From the NCBI GenBank assembly GCA_029168955.1, contig JAPDOI010001224.1:143034-207033 (forward strand): a stretch of 64,000 bases of DNA, written 5' to 3'. The number at the start of each line of letters is the position of its first letter. The stretch's first letter is position 1. Source of the stretch: Aplectana chamaeleonis. Its lineage: Eukaryota; Nematoda; Chromadorea; Rhabditida; Cosmocercidae. Below are positions 1-9,936 of the stretch, piece by piece. The notes under the pieces were generated by a model. It was not told the origin of the DNA. It did no database searches and saw only the letters and a list, made by a program, of their open reading frames with translations. Made by a program: the position numbers and the translations under genes.

Positions 1-195
1 GAAGCCGATATACTCCTACAGCTTGTAATAGAACGTTCCCCTCATTGAAAGCATCAAAAACCAGCCAAAGTAATCGTTTTAGTACTATCAATCTGGACGA
101 GTTTGCATTTTGGGGCGGGGTTGCAGAAGCTCAGGGGCGGGGTAGCAGAAATTTTTCGATTTGAGTTGCTGAAATTTGGTAGTTTTGACTTGGGC
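1..195. repeat. Dispersed repeat, copy A (cut by window edge)
   Basis: This stretch matches 8,131-8,320 in the same orientation at roughly 85-90% identity by eye. Shared landmarks are GAAGCCGATATACT at the start, CTATCAATCTGGACGAGTTT in the middle and GGGGCGGGGTTGCAGAAGCT further on. The match ends near AGTTTTGACT, after which the two copies diverge. The second copy lies inside a 493-bp terminal-inverted-repeat element, so this one is probably a member of the same family whose left part is outside the window. No protein function is visible. Confidence 0.7.
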
Positions 196-448
196 TGTGC
201 GGAAATCATTTTCAAGATTTTCGGAAACGGAAACGGAAGAAAAATGGCTGAAAATCGCCGGAAACGGAAATCCGGAAACGGAAACGGAAGTGAACTAAAA
301 ATTATAGTATGATTAAATGGTAGGTTCCGTCGCTGCTCATGGCATGCAGATGTACTTCTGTAGCTTGTGATCTCAATCTATTCCCTCAAGCACCAGTGGG
401 GCTACGGTCTAAAACTGCAAGCGAGCCGAGTACAAATAGATTTGCAGC
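196..448. other. No gene seen
   Basis: A-rich sequence with short direct repeats of GGAAACGGAAA between about 222 and 288. I see no exon or RNA gene here. Confidence 0.5.
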
Positions 449-1503
449 ATGAAAGGAAGACGTGCTGCTGCTGCAGGTTCTCCTTACGAGCTGCAAATAA
501 GTCTTCTTGAGCAACTCCTCCTCTAAAACGCTGCTGATCTCTGTGATGTAGAGTTCTTCAGTTCGACTGATTTTTTCAGTGCGATTGATGTTCTACGACA
601 TATAGCACCCACCATTGTTGAGAGGGCAGTTGTCCGTTTGAGGCCGATCCCAGAGGGTTATCTCAAGTACTCAATTTTCCGGATATCAATTTTAGACGCT
701 GAAAGGGTGGTCCTTACTGCGCATCACGAGGAAAGATTTCTCATAGTCGACCGAGGCGAGGATGATGCTTTTGTTGCGTACCTTAGCGAGGTTGGCGTCC
801 TTGCTGCGAGCCATTACAAGGATTGCAACTCTAGCTCCGGTAGGAAGAGGTGGTGGCTCAAAGAGTCTCTTTATTTGAATAACGTGCTGCTGCTAGCAAC
901 ACATGTAATGAGGGGTCGCACTCCGGGCCGACATCGAGTTGAACCCCTCGTCGGCAGCAACAGGTGTTACTAGCTGCAGCACAAGCTGCCAATGAGAAGT
1001 GGTCAAAACCCGTTGGCAGCACGTGCTGCTGAAAACGAGAAGTTGGAGGCTATGGCGTGCAAATTCTATGGCGCTGAAGTTCAACCCCGCGAGTGCGTCA
1101 GTAGCTAGAGAGACAAAGAGGAAAAGTTTCTACCTCTCTGGTCCTTCAATCGGAGGACTCGATTGTAACAAAGTATTCAGCGCCAACAGTTCAGCGCTTC
1201 GAAAAATTGTGTTAAAGAGTTGTAAAGGCAAACCGTGATGGTTTTCAACTGAGATGAGACTGATAACCACGGTTCGACTGCAAGATAACACCACTTACTC
1301 ACTCGAGCAACAGTACCCAAAGTATGCCTTCTGTAGCCGCCAAAGTCAAGCCCACGTTGGAATCGTCCTGTGCGTTGATGGAGTGGGGGGGCGTATACCG
1401 AGTGACGGTTGGAAGGAGCGGGACACCGATCCAAGCGATCAGGATTACACTAAGCTGTGATGATCGCAGAGGTACCGCGGCTTTGTGTGCTGGGGAGGCG
1501 TGA
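449..1503 (+). CDS. Candidate spliced gene, unknown function, apparently disrupted
   Basis: Four coding-like blocks lie in order. A short open frame, 449-526, starts MKGRRAAAAGSPYELQ. An exon, 580-904, follows a TTTTTTCAG acceptor; it opens AIDVLRHIAPTIVERAVVRL, carries VDRGEDDAFVAYLSEVG and ends at a CAT|GTAATG donor. After a 59-bp intron comes a block from 964 (VLLAAAQAANEKW, phase 0 to phase 0). A last frame, 1,324-1,503 (MPSVAAKVKPTLESS to a TGA), closes the set. Codon use is strongly RNY in these frames. Between 964 and about 1,105 the frame shifts by one base: AAQAANEK is followed by a related AARAAENEK one frame over, next to a CCC run near 1,011. That is either a decayed gene or a consensus error. 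The link from 449-526 to the next exon and the region 1,105-1,323 are unresolved. I do not recognise the family. Confidence 0.42.
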
Positions 1504-1807
1504 CCAATCACCTTGTAGTGCTATTTTCTTCCGTTTCCGGGCCCAAAAACCCGGAAGTGAATTGTGAATTGCAATTGCAAGAGATTCAAATCAACAACAT
1601 AGACTCAACATTAGACAAACAAGCATAAACAAAGTTCAAAATGCAGCTACTCAACACTATATATTTTACTAACAATGCCATCCCGAGAGCCGAATGCTGG
1701 CGATTCCCAGGCCAAATCACGTGCAAAAAATGAAGATAACCATATACGGCAGAAAAAGACACCCACGAGACCCGAGCAGAGCGAGCGGAAGTTTCCACGA
1801 TGTGCTG
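1504..1807. other. Intergenic, no feature seen
   Basis: This lies between the end of the plus-strand candidate at 1,503 and the stop codon of the minus-strand gene at 1,808-1,810, so the two are convergent. Short open frames on both strands here lack convincing codon bias or splice sites. Confidence 0.4.
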
Positions 1808-4008
1808 CTATTCAGTTCTTTCCGAAAAGCTGGATACGGGCTCTTGTTTGACGGAAAACCGGATGTTTTCCTTCTCTTGGCCTTCTCTTGACTTCTCTTT
1901 CGCCTGCCGCTGAAACATAGTACTAGTCATTTTGTGCTTACACTAAATTTCAGCATATCGAACTCACATTGTTTGGCTTCCATGAGTGCTTCGAGTGATC
2001 ATACTGAAAGCCTCGGATGTCCCTCCTGAAATCAGCCGGGTAATGATACAGGTTTGAAGCCAAACAATATTAGAACTTACAGAGCTTTCTGCAAGGCTCG
2101 AAAGCCTTCAGACCACCATGATAACCTTTCCTTCGTCAGTCGGTTCAGCTCGCTAGTCCGCTCATCGTCCGTGGCGCCGAGGCTCATGTAAAATCTGGAA
2201 CGTTATTATTAATACGCGTAAGTGTAGATAGATGAAGAAGCCAGTGATTCTTTACCTGCTCGCGCTGGCATTAACTACAACTCCGGCTTGCAACTCATCC
2301 TGCCTCAAGGATGAGTTTCAAATCCATCGAAAATTCTGCAAAAACTTGTTTCGTTATCAAAATTAGAAACACGAAGTGCTACACCTACCAATCAACGTCG
2401 ATTCTACGATGTTTGGGAGGCTGATTAAAGAGTCGTCGCGTCCCGCTCTACCATTCATGCGCAAAGAATATTGTTGAATCAACTCGGGCGGATCAGTGAG
2501 CTGGAAAAAGCGCGTAACAATCCCAAATATAGCCTTTTTTCATTATTTGAGATGGAGAGATGTCCGAATCAGAACGGTACATCATGTGAACATCTCCATT
2601 TTGTATATTTTCATATGATATAGGCCCCACCATAGTCGGCCGAAAGCCGGCCGTGCTAGTCCCTCCCAATTGATATGTATGAGAAACACGCAGGACGGGA
2701 ACAAAAGGTGATAAAAATCATCCTCAACTGATAAAATTCAACCAACTGTAGACCGCCTTCGGTCGTATTAGGGAGAGTTTAATCAACCGAGACGATTTTT
2801 ATCAGTCAAGGTTGACTTTTGCTAAATCAGAGCAATTTTTATCATCTGAGGACGAATTTTATCTTATTATAGACCGGGTGGAACTATGACGGCCGACTAC
2901 AATCAGGCCAAACTTCTCAGCTGCGATTTACACAGAAACTTTACGAATTTCGCGGTCATGCTCTTTCTTCAGTGATTTTTTGGATAGAGTGAGACAATTA
3001 AATCGGAGTCTCTTAATTAATAGTTACACTCAAAATTTTATAAGTGGATGTATCTTTAAATGTGTTAATAAAAATAGATCTATTTTATATAAATATGGTT
3101 TGGATAATAATAATAGTCTTCGTGAAGTATTGAAATTATTTTAGAAAGTTCCGCTATAACAATACCAGCTGTTCATGAACTCATTATATTTATTTATTTA
3201 TTTATTAGAATGCACGCTAAGGTGCGTCGGAAAAAAACAATATGTATAACAAACAAATCAAACAAATGCAGTGTCGAGAACAGAAACATAAAAGTAATTA
3301 ATATACAACCAGATTGACTAAAAAAAGAAGCCTAAAGCAAACTAAGCTTCTCGCCCGCAAAAACAGTGCTTCTATTTGAAAGATCTGACGTTTTGACTAT
3401 AAGCTCGTCGAAAATCAGTGGCCGATCACTTAGAGAAAAAATTGTGTTGAGTAAGATCCGTAGCAGCCAACAGTTTTGGGGTTCCAAAAGGGATGGCTAA
3501 TCGAGAAAATAAATAGAAACAAGTAGAGCAATCGAGATTTATTTTTCTGTTACTTTTCAAGCAGCATGAATGCGAGCTTTCGTTGACACTCTCGTTAACA
3601 TCACTTCCGCCCAAGCAGAGGGTTTGACCAGATTTTGACCATTGAGCAGCTGTCTGTAGGATAACCCTACCGAGATCCAGCGCAACTGGTAGGAGACCAT
3701 TCACGAGCGGATGCGGAGGCACCTCTTTGATCTGAATACGAACTCATGGCACTGACTCGGGGGTGCCTACAGTATAAGCTATCACACTGGTCAAAATGGT
3801 CATGACGGATTGACGTGACACGAGAACATGAACGATAACCTCATTCATCGCACAGAAGCACAGCATTGCTGAAAAGCGCTCTGACATAGACCTGCATTCG
3901 AAATTCAACCATTGAAACTGTTGCTGAGGCATCTTTTGGATAAGGATAGAATTGAGTGTAATGGTTTTGGAATGCCCGCATAGTATTGGCTACTGGAAGG
4001 ATAATGGA
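1808..4008 (-). CDS. Multi-exon gene, 3' portion, unknown function, one frameshift
   Basis: Seven exons read on the minus strand: 4008-3892 (SIILPVANTMRAFQNHYTQF...), 3731-3666 or 3731-3671 (IKEVPPHPLVNGLLPVALDL), 2500-2389 (LTDPPELIQQYSLRMNGRAG...), 2335-2256, 2194-2081 (FYMSLGATDDERTSELNRLT...), 2025-1968 and 1909-1808 (KEKSREGQEKENIRFSVKQE..., TAG stop). Donors such as GTAAGTTC and GTGAGTTC and acceptors such as TTTCCAG and TATGTTTCAG fit, and phases agree at the last three junctions. Exon 2335-2256 is one base too long: MDLKLILEA and DELQAGVVVNASAS lie in different frames around a GG near 2,292. A 38-bp upstream block, 4305-4268 (SQNPGLVVALCN), may be another exon, but its phase does not join directly. 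The start codon was not found. The tail is charged. I do not recognise the family; a gene with a consensus error or a recent pseudogene are both possible. Confidence 0.6.
2501..3665. repeat. Repeat-laden intron of the gene above
   Basis: This interval separates two coding exons on the minus strand and is far longer than the other introns. It holds several copies of a GATAAAAATYRTCCTCA-like motif in both orientations (about 2,708-2,875), a CGGCC/GGCCG hairpin near 2,637-2,655 and an ATTT microsatellite near 3,185-3,207. This looks like insertion of one or more non-autonomous elements. No target duplication could be set. Confidence 0.45.
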
Positions 4009-5296
4009 CTGCGGAGGGAAAATTAAGGTATTCAAATCATGGCTCACGAACATCCTACTTGAACAATAGCAGACCTTGAATTCACTAGAAACACGTTTTT
4101 TTCAGTTTGGAGGGCACCATAGAATCATACTTCAGTAAATACAAAAGGCACTTAACAACACAAGCCATACAGGGCTAAAAATCAAGAAAATCCACGAAGT
4201 GTCATAATGTAGGATCATGGAAAGCCGCTTTACATCCAACGGTAAGGTTTAGCCAAGCAGTCGTTACCATTGCAAAGGGCCACTACAAGTCCTGGATTCT
4301 GAGAACTGAAAGCATATCAATTTTTCTCAGCCTGCTGCAGAAAATTTGACTGTTGAATGACTCTAGAACGCTAGGTGGTAGTAATTCTAACCACCTAGCG
4401 CATCTATAGAATAAGTAGTTTGAGATTTTTGACTGGTTCTTTCTATACCTTGTTATATATACCTTGTTTTAAATATCCTGCCTACGCACCTTCAATTACT
4501 TATATATGAGTTACTCACATTCACTTATAATTTCATATAATACAAAGTTTTACCACATATTGTTGCTATACACTTGTGTTCACAGTTTTTAGCCTTCCTA
4601 GTAATTCTGCATCCTTGGTTGTTTTGGGGGGATTACTATATACACTGGAAAATCACTACTTTTATCTCCTTGTCATACACACGTGGGATTTCGGGCTCTG
4701 CTAACGTTTCGTTGACCCGTGCTCATTGATTTCTGCTGTATTCGATGCAGATATCACGTCCATCAGCTGAGGTTTGATGTTGACGAACTGGACCTTTGTA
4801 GCTTGCAGAGGCTTCGATCGCTTGATTGTAATGCTGAAAAATCATTAGGCCTTACTGTGGTTCGCCGTTGTCTACAGGACGTCGATCCGCCCAGAATGAG
4901 TCACCGCTGGCGAACAAGCAGCTCTACGCGGGGCCGTCCCGGTGTGGTGTTGAGCAGGGGGCGACGGGCTGTTAAACAGCTCATCGACCAGCAATCCCGC
5001 CGACTGCTAAAAATCGACGCAGACCGAGTTGTTGTCCACAGGACGACTATTTGGGATGTCTACGGCGGTGCAGGTCGATGGTCTGTTCTACAGAACATTC
5101 GCGGGAGGGGCGGTGACAGCTCTGACATTTGCTCGGGAGTTGCTTCGATGAAAAGTAAGAGTCGCCTCGTGACATCGAGGCAACTCCCGCCAAATCGGCT
5201 TCGGCGTAGCCTCATTACGGTGAAATTGTAGCTCCAGCTGGAAAAAGTGAGGCGACTCTAGTGACTGCCCGATGAGATGCCGTCTCGCCTCACTTT
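4009..5296. other. Upstream/intergenic region with possible element remnant
   Basis: It contains a perfect 11-bp hairpin (CGCTAGGTGGT, 4,369-4,400, with a 10-base loop). The open frame at 4,719-5,231 (+, 170 codons) has no recognisable domain. Part of this stretch (about 4,866-5,060) resembles 10,460-10,610 in inverted orientation, sharing a roughly 20-bp block around GACAACGGCGAAC and the motif GATGTCTACRG. I think it is a decayed element rather than a gene. No promoter could be identified for the minus-strand gene. Confidence 0.35.
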
Positions 5297-5430
5297 CGCC
5301 TCACATTCTTCTCACACTACGAACTCGTTCGTGAAATTGTCGCCTCACATTCTTCTCACACCACGAGTTTTGTAGTGAAATTGTCGCCCCATTCACTCTC
5401 TTCTCACACTGAGAATTTCGTCGTGAAATT
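5297..5430. repeat. 44-bp minisatellite, three units
   Basis: Units start at 5,297, 5,341 and 5,385. Each contains CGCCTCACATTCTTCTCACA, or a close variant, and ends in GTGAAATTGT. A degenerate fourth unit may follow near 5,460. The copies differ by a few substitutions, so this is an old local tandem duplication. Confidence 0.75.
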
Positions 5431-6103
5431 ATGGTTTTTTCCTATAACATATGCCCATATCGCTTCGCATTCCTCTCACAGTAAAAAAAAATTGCAGATC
5501 AATGTTTATTGATCAAAACCCTAATTCATTTAGTACAGCAGAGGTTATATTGTAGCAACAAGTGATATCAAAACAGCATCAAAAACTATAACAAATGTTT
5601 ATCTCCAACAAAGTGAGAAGAGAATTATAGATCCTTTCATTGCATTTGGAGCACAAAGGACCACATTCAAGATCAAATAGGGAAAAAAGTTGGAACTATC
5701 CAAAACGGTGGGGGCACTCAAGTAAAAGTCAGAAATGAAATGAACCACCGATCTATAATGCTATCAATCAGCATGAGGGACCTAAAGCCAAAAAACCGCT
5801 GTCGAAAAAACCGTACGAGATTTAGCAACTATAACAAGGAAAAATAACAACTAGAACCTAAATGGAACCTAGTACGGAGAAAATTCATGATCTAGCAACG
5901 ATGAAGTTATACCAGGAATTAAGCAGAGAGTCAAAATCTTCAAACCGCAAAATCATTCCGAAGGCATGCTACCCCTCCATGCTCCCACTCCAAGGTAAAA
6001 GAATGCAGACAGGCACCGAAGGCGGAGTTCAGGCAGCGTATGGGCCGCGTTTGTATTTTGGATTTCCTACGCTATCAAAATTTCCATTATCTTGAAATTT
6101 CGT
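5431..6103. other. Intergenic, no feature supported
   Basis: A-rich sequence. It includes a short inverted repeat, GATCAATG..ATTGATC, near 5,499-5,515. The open frame at 5,862-6,095 (+) shows no splice context or domain that I can defend. Confidence 0.35.
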
Positions 6104-6487
6104 TTAGGTCTGAGATTCTCCGATGGGAACGTGGAAAGTGTGTCCTACTGTGCGCGAGGAATCGATTGTGTGCGGTTTGAATTTTATGATGCTGTGCTAT
6201 AACAGACAAAAGACAAAAAACGGGGCTGCAATCGAAAACAAAAAAAACAACCTGCGCGCACGAAACTGTTATGAAACGAATGGGGCTGCTCTCACATAAA
6301 AGTCGTCATCGCTCCTCCCCTGCGCTTTCGGCTCCGGCATTTCGATGACCATGTCGAGGTTATCTTCCGCTTTTGAAGTGGCAAAGAATTGAAGATTTTC
6401 AAAATATTAGTTATATAATAATGTACAACCGATACCTTGCGCACAGTCAAGGGCCCGTCCAGTACCTTCCATTGGCGAATCTCAACC
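6104..6487 (-). CDS. Three-exon gene fragment (C-terminal), unknown function
   Basis: The minus-strand exons are 6487-6436 (VEIRQWKVLDGPLTVRK, after TTTTTATTTAG, donor GTATCG), 6367-6296 (EDNLDMVIEMPEPKAQGRSD..., donor GTGAGA) and 6196-6104 (HSIIKFKPHTIDSSRTVGHT..., after TTATAG, stop TAA at 6,104-6,106). The last junction is phase 0 to phase 0. The first junction works in frame only if the acceptor ends in CG instead of AG (AAAAGCG before GAAGAT). Using the AG two bases earlier shifts the frame and reaches a stop at the end of the exon. The acceptor may therefore be mutated or misread. Upstream exons would lie beyond 6,487, where an AT-rich TTCGAA repeat begins. Family not recognised. Confidence 0.55.
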
Positions 6488-6547
6488 CTAAATAAAAAGA
6501 TAGAAAAAAGTGTCGAACGAATGGAAAGTGAAAAAATATCGATCAAA

Positions 6548-6860
6548 AAAATATACGAACGAATTTCGAAAAACTTTCGAAATTTTAGAGGTCGTACGAA
6601 CGAGTTTCGAAACTAATCGAAATTTCGATTTTTTTTAATTCGTTCGAAATTTCGGTTTCTTTATTCTTAATTCGTCCGAAAAAAAGTTCGAATAAACAAA
6701 TTTCGAAAATCTTTCGAAATTTCGGAGGTCGAAAAAATTAGTTTCGATCTGATTAATTTCATTTTTTTTCGAAAGTCTTTTGAAATTTCGGATATTTTGG
6801 AACTTTGTTCGAAGTTTAGATTTTTCCAAAACCCCTACAAAATTTTAGATCTTTTTTTTC
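6548..6860. repeat. TTTCGAAA-rich degenerate repeat
   Basis: Dense, irregular recurrence of TTCGAA, TTTCGAAA and CGAAATTTCG in AT-rich sequence, with a second patch near 7,143-7,240. Because the core is palindromic, the block is nearly strand-symmetric. No fixed period could be measured by eye. The open frame on the minus strand here is a composition artefact. Confidence 0.6.
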
Positions 6861-7494
6861 GAAAGGAGACACAACGCTCTATTTACAACGCACAGTCAGA
6901 GAATGAATTTTCCACACGTATTCGATTGCTACTCAAGTCGCGAGCGTAAATATCCTTTCTCTCTTATTTCAACCAGTTCGAAGTGATACTTTTCGGGCCA
7001 TTTGTGTTAGCGAGAATGGCTTTATATTCCCCGGTCCCAAGCACAACTATTCGAGCAGGCGAGTTGCTCGCTCAAGACCACGACAACGCGGCCTGAGGAA
7101 TAACGAAACAATGTAGCCTTGGCTTTGAGAAGCTCAAATGAAGTTTCGAACGAACCAAAATGGAATAAATTCGTTTGACAAACTTTCCAACGAACGGAAA
7201 ATTTTCAAAAAAGCTTTCGAATTTTTTTCGAACATTTCATTCTTTTACAACTATAATACACAGTGATCAGGAGAATTGTCAGACGAGTACAAGAAAAGAT
7301 AATGGAAATGAGAAAAGTAGAAATGAGAGCATTGAAAGAGTAACTAGTGGGCGGATCGTGATGGAAAAATTAGCTATGAGCCATATCGATCGTTTTTCAT
7401 CGGGAATGGCGTTGGAAAACAGGCGCGAGCTGGGGGGACTTTTTTCTGGAAGTCGCCTCATATTTTCACGACTTTTTTCCCACTTTTTTCGGCC
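6861..7494. other. Region upstream of candidate first exon
   Basis: Mostly non-repetitive sequence before the ATG at 7,495, which sits in a good context (GGCCATGGCT). I see no clear promoter motif. A poly-T and acceptor-like tract (CGACTTTTTTCCCACTTTTTTC, interrupted by mixed bases) lies just before the ATG and could be a leader or trans-splice site, but no AG is well placed. Confidence 0.3.
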
Positions 7495-7865
7495 ATGGCT
7501 TCGGCGCGACGTGAGAATAATGTAGAGCAGCCGAAAAAAGTGAGCGAAACTGACCCGCCCTACGAGGCGACTCCCAAGCGAATGTCAGAGAGCGTCCATC
7601 AATCGATGTATCACGAAGATTGTGCCGTCCGAGTTCTCATTCTTGGTTATGTAAGATTTGCAATTCGTTTTCTTTTTTGATGATGCTGTAGACTTCTATA
7701 GTAATTCTTCTCATTTTCTAATTGTTCGAGATCTGTGATTCGTTTTTTAATCACGTCTTTCCGTCGAAGGGGTGTTGGTGACATGCCGAGAGGTGCACCT
7801 CGCGGAGTTCCCCGTGATGGACCCGAAGGTTTCCGTGGTTTACGGAGCTCTCAGCAACTGCCTTC
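7495..7865 (+). CDS. Candidate two-exon 5' gene fragment, unknown function
   Basis: Exon 1 runs 7,495-7,650. It begins MASARRENNVEQPKKVSETD and ends ...CAVRVLILGY at a strong GTAAGA donor. A second block, 7,770-7,865, reads VLVTCREVHLAEFPVMDPKV... with very high GC at third positions, follows GTCGAAG, and may end at GTAGAC. The two blocks do not join in phase through GTAAGA. A weaker donor five bases earlier (CTTG|GTTATG) makes the phases agree. Beyond 7,923 a 493-bp terminal-inverted-repeat element begins. A further coding-like stretch at 7,928-8,040 (DTLKNGINFMTQIKGLELVV..., TAA at 8,038-8,040) lies inside that element, so its membership in the gene is doubtful. No family recognised. Confidence 0.45.
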
Positions 7866-7923
7866 GTAGACAGATTTCGGTTTATTCCATCCGTTTATGT
7901 GTGTCATTTGCGTCGTTTTAAAG

Positions 7924-8416
7924 GCAGCAGACACGCTCAAAAATGGTATCAATTTTATGACACAAATCAAAGGTTTGGAGCTGGTTGTATTGGGAACTGA
8001 CGAAAAAACGAACGAAAACTGTGTGCAAATAGAGGAATAACGGTTATTTTGTTATCAGGTGAAAGTGGACGAGTTCTACGGCGCGCGGTTGAAACAGCGA
8101 ATATTAGCAAAAAAAACGGTTGAGATAGAGAAGCCGATATACTACTACAGCCTGTACTGGAACGTTAACCTCGTTGGAAGCATCAAAAACCAGCCAAAAG
8201 GACCGTACTAGTACTATCAATCTGGACGAGTTTGTATTTTGGGGCGGGGTTGCAGAAGCTCAGGGGCGGGGTTGCAGAAAATTTTCGATTTGCATTGCTG
8301 AAATTTAGTAGTTTTGACTCGCTTTTGACGCTTCCAACGGCGTGAGCAGTCTACTAGGAGCAATGCGACTTCAGAAACGTAGTTATCTCAACAACTTTTT
8401 CGAGCGTGTCTGCTGC
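7924..8416. mobile_element. 493-bp terminal-inverted-repeat element
   Basis: It begins with GCAGCAGACACGCTC (7,924-7,938) and ends with the exact inverse (8,402-8,416). The flanks read TTTTAAAG on the left and TTTTAAGT on the right, a possible imperfect 8-bp target duplication of hAT type. It includes dispersed-repeat copy B (8,131-8,320). No transposase is visible, so it would be non-autonomous. Confidence 0.55.
8131..8320. repeat. Dispersed repeat, copy B
   Basis: Matches bases 1-195 in the same orientation. Unlike copy A, an open frame crosses the first 80 bases (from 8,059 through ...EKPIYYYSLYWNVNLVGS to a TAG near 8,211). Copy A has stops at the matching place, so I do not treat this as coding. 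Confidence 0.7.
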
Positions 8417-8720
8417 TTTTAAGTTGTTTGTCAGAAATCTCTGATCATTCGGTGGTGTTTTCTTTCCCTGATTCCCATCCATGTTGTCAATATTTGAGGA
8501 AAGGTAAATGTAGAGAGATAAAAAAAATTGTAGATTTGAAAAAAATAAGCGTAGTTAGCCAATATCACCTTTTCTGGTTAACAAGGGAAGCCATTCTAGC
8601 GTAGTCCGGGATCAGCGAAATGGAGTACCTTGCGGGCTTAAAAATTTGCCGCATTCAATGCGTTTCGAATATGTATCCAACTCGAGTGACCACACCCATT
8701 GAAAGGGTGTATTGCGGGGA

Positions 8721-9131
8721 CACGTGCTCCAAACAGCAGCACGTGCTGCAAAATTTTACCGTAGGAGCACGTGTTGCAAAATTTAATCGCAGGAGCACGT
8801 GCTGCAAGCTAGTCCAGCGTTATCGTAGCAGCACATCGGCACGCGACGCGGCCGGCACACCGACATGCAACTCGGCCAGCTCGCCGAGCACCATCTGGGG
8901 CCGCGACTGGTTGGACGAGGTCTCCAGCGGCTGGGCAAGGAAAGCACCGCAAACTCGTGTAATTGAACCAGCGAGGCTGCCGGCATCTGTGTCCCGTCTC
9001 AAGAGTGTGTCGTATTCTCTCCTTTTTTGGGAAATCCTTTTTTTCATCGGGTTGAATGTGTATCATGCACGCATTGAAAGTTTTAACTGTTGGGGCACGT
9101 GCTGTTATTTGAAACACACTAAGAGCACGTG
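8721..9131. repeat. Cluster of six CACGTG palindromes, partly a 28-bp tandem
   Basis: CACGTG occurs at 8,721, 8,740, 8,768, 8,796, 9,096 and 9,126. Most copies are in the context GAGCACGTGCTGC or its variants. The copies at 8,740, 8,768 and 8,796 are exactly 28 bp apart, with intervening CAAAATTT sequence, so part of the cluster is a degenerate 28-bp minisatellite. CACGTG is an E-box core, but nothing here shows that it is bound. Confidence 0.65.
8820..9047 (-). CDS. Candidate exon or small ORF, unknown function
   Basis: A 75-codon minus-strand frame begins MKKRISQKRREYDTLLRR and ends ...VPAASRADVLLR, with a TAA at 8,820-8,822. The half from DTDAGSLAGSITRVCGAF onward has marked codon bias (GGC, CTG, GTG, GAG). 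The first half is A-rich and could be an intron end, since a CAG acceptor lies just before ATGCCGGC. No neighbouring exon could be joined, and the frames overlapping it on the other strand look spurious. Family unknown. Confidence 0.3.
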   Translation of the reverse strand: MKKRISQKRREYDTLLRRDTDAGSLAGSITRVCGAFLAQPLETSSNQSRPQMVLGELAELHVGVPAASRADVLLR

Positions 9132-9283
9132 CTCCACTAGCAGCACGTTGCCTGACTGTGCTCCTAACCGCCTTGTCTTCGAGTTGAATGCATATTCGGC
9201 GCGCACTGAATGCGGCGATAATCTGGGAGGATGTTCTTGCTACTAGTAGCGAAAAATGTGAGTGACTCCGGCATAATCGTAGC

Positions 9284-9936
9284 CTGCCTAGACTCACTCT
9301 GAAAAAAGTTATGAGCGTTTTGAAGCTTTGCGGCAAGGTAAGGGTACCCACCATGGAATTTTTGGGTGTTTTTTTTATTTTTCTCCGGATACTGCTAAAA
9401 TATGTACTGCTGAACACGAATCTGGGGTTCGCTTGTCGGAATTTTAAGGTTTACTGTAGGTTACGGTAGGTAACATGGTATTTAGGAGGCAAAACCATTC
9501 CAGAAATCGTGGAAAGTCGATTTTGCCGTCAAATTTTTCTGCCGGTGGGAAGCTTCGAACAAATTTAGTCGAAAACTTAGGAAAAACTACAAATAAACCT
9601 CAGATTCGTGATCAGCACCCCAAATCACCCCCCAGGGCGAATTTTAAGTCAAATCTGGAAAAATTTTCTTCAAAGCTTTCTGTATCCCGTAATTGATATA
9701 ATTGAATGCTGAAGCGAAAATCCGAAAAAGTCCAAAACGCTATCAGTCTGCACATAGCTCGGAAAATGCGCTTTCACCCAAACTTTGCCTAGGGGGGCTG
9801 TTTCGAGCCCTCAAGACGGTTATGAGGTCCGTTTCCGGATTTTCATAAAATTAATGCGCTCTTTTTCAAGGGTACAATAGGTACAAAAATCAGAGAAAAA
9901 AACTGCTATAACGTTTTTCAGAGTGACTCTAGGCAG
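9284..9936. mobile_element. 653-bp terminal-inverted-repeat element
   Basis: The 29-bp ends (9,284-9,312 and 9,908-9,936) are inverted copies with two mismatches. Both begin CTGCCTAGA and contain TCACTCTGAAAAA. The interior is noncoding by eye. A target duplication is not obvious. Confidence 0.6.

Noticed and set aside
4719..5231. 170-codon plus-strand frame
   Set aside because: No domain, irregular codon use, and partial inverted similarity to 10.4-10.6 kb. Treated as element debris.
8620..9417. Plus-strand 208-codon and minus-strand 202-codon frames
   Set aside because: They cross the CACGTG repeat cluster and mix coding-like with noncoding composition. Only the minus-strand segment 8,820-9,047 keeps codon bias.
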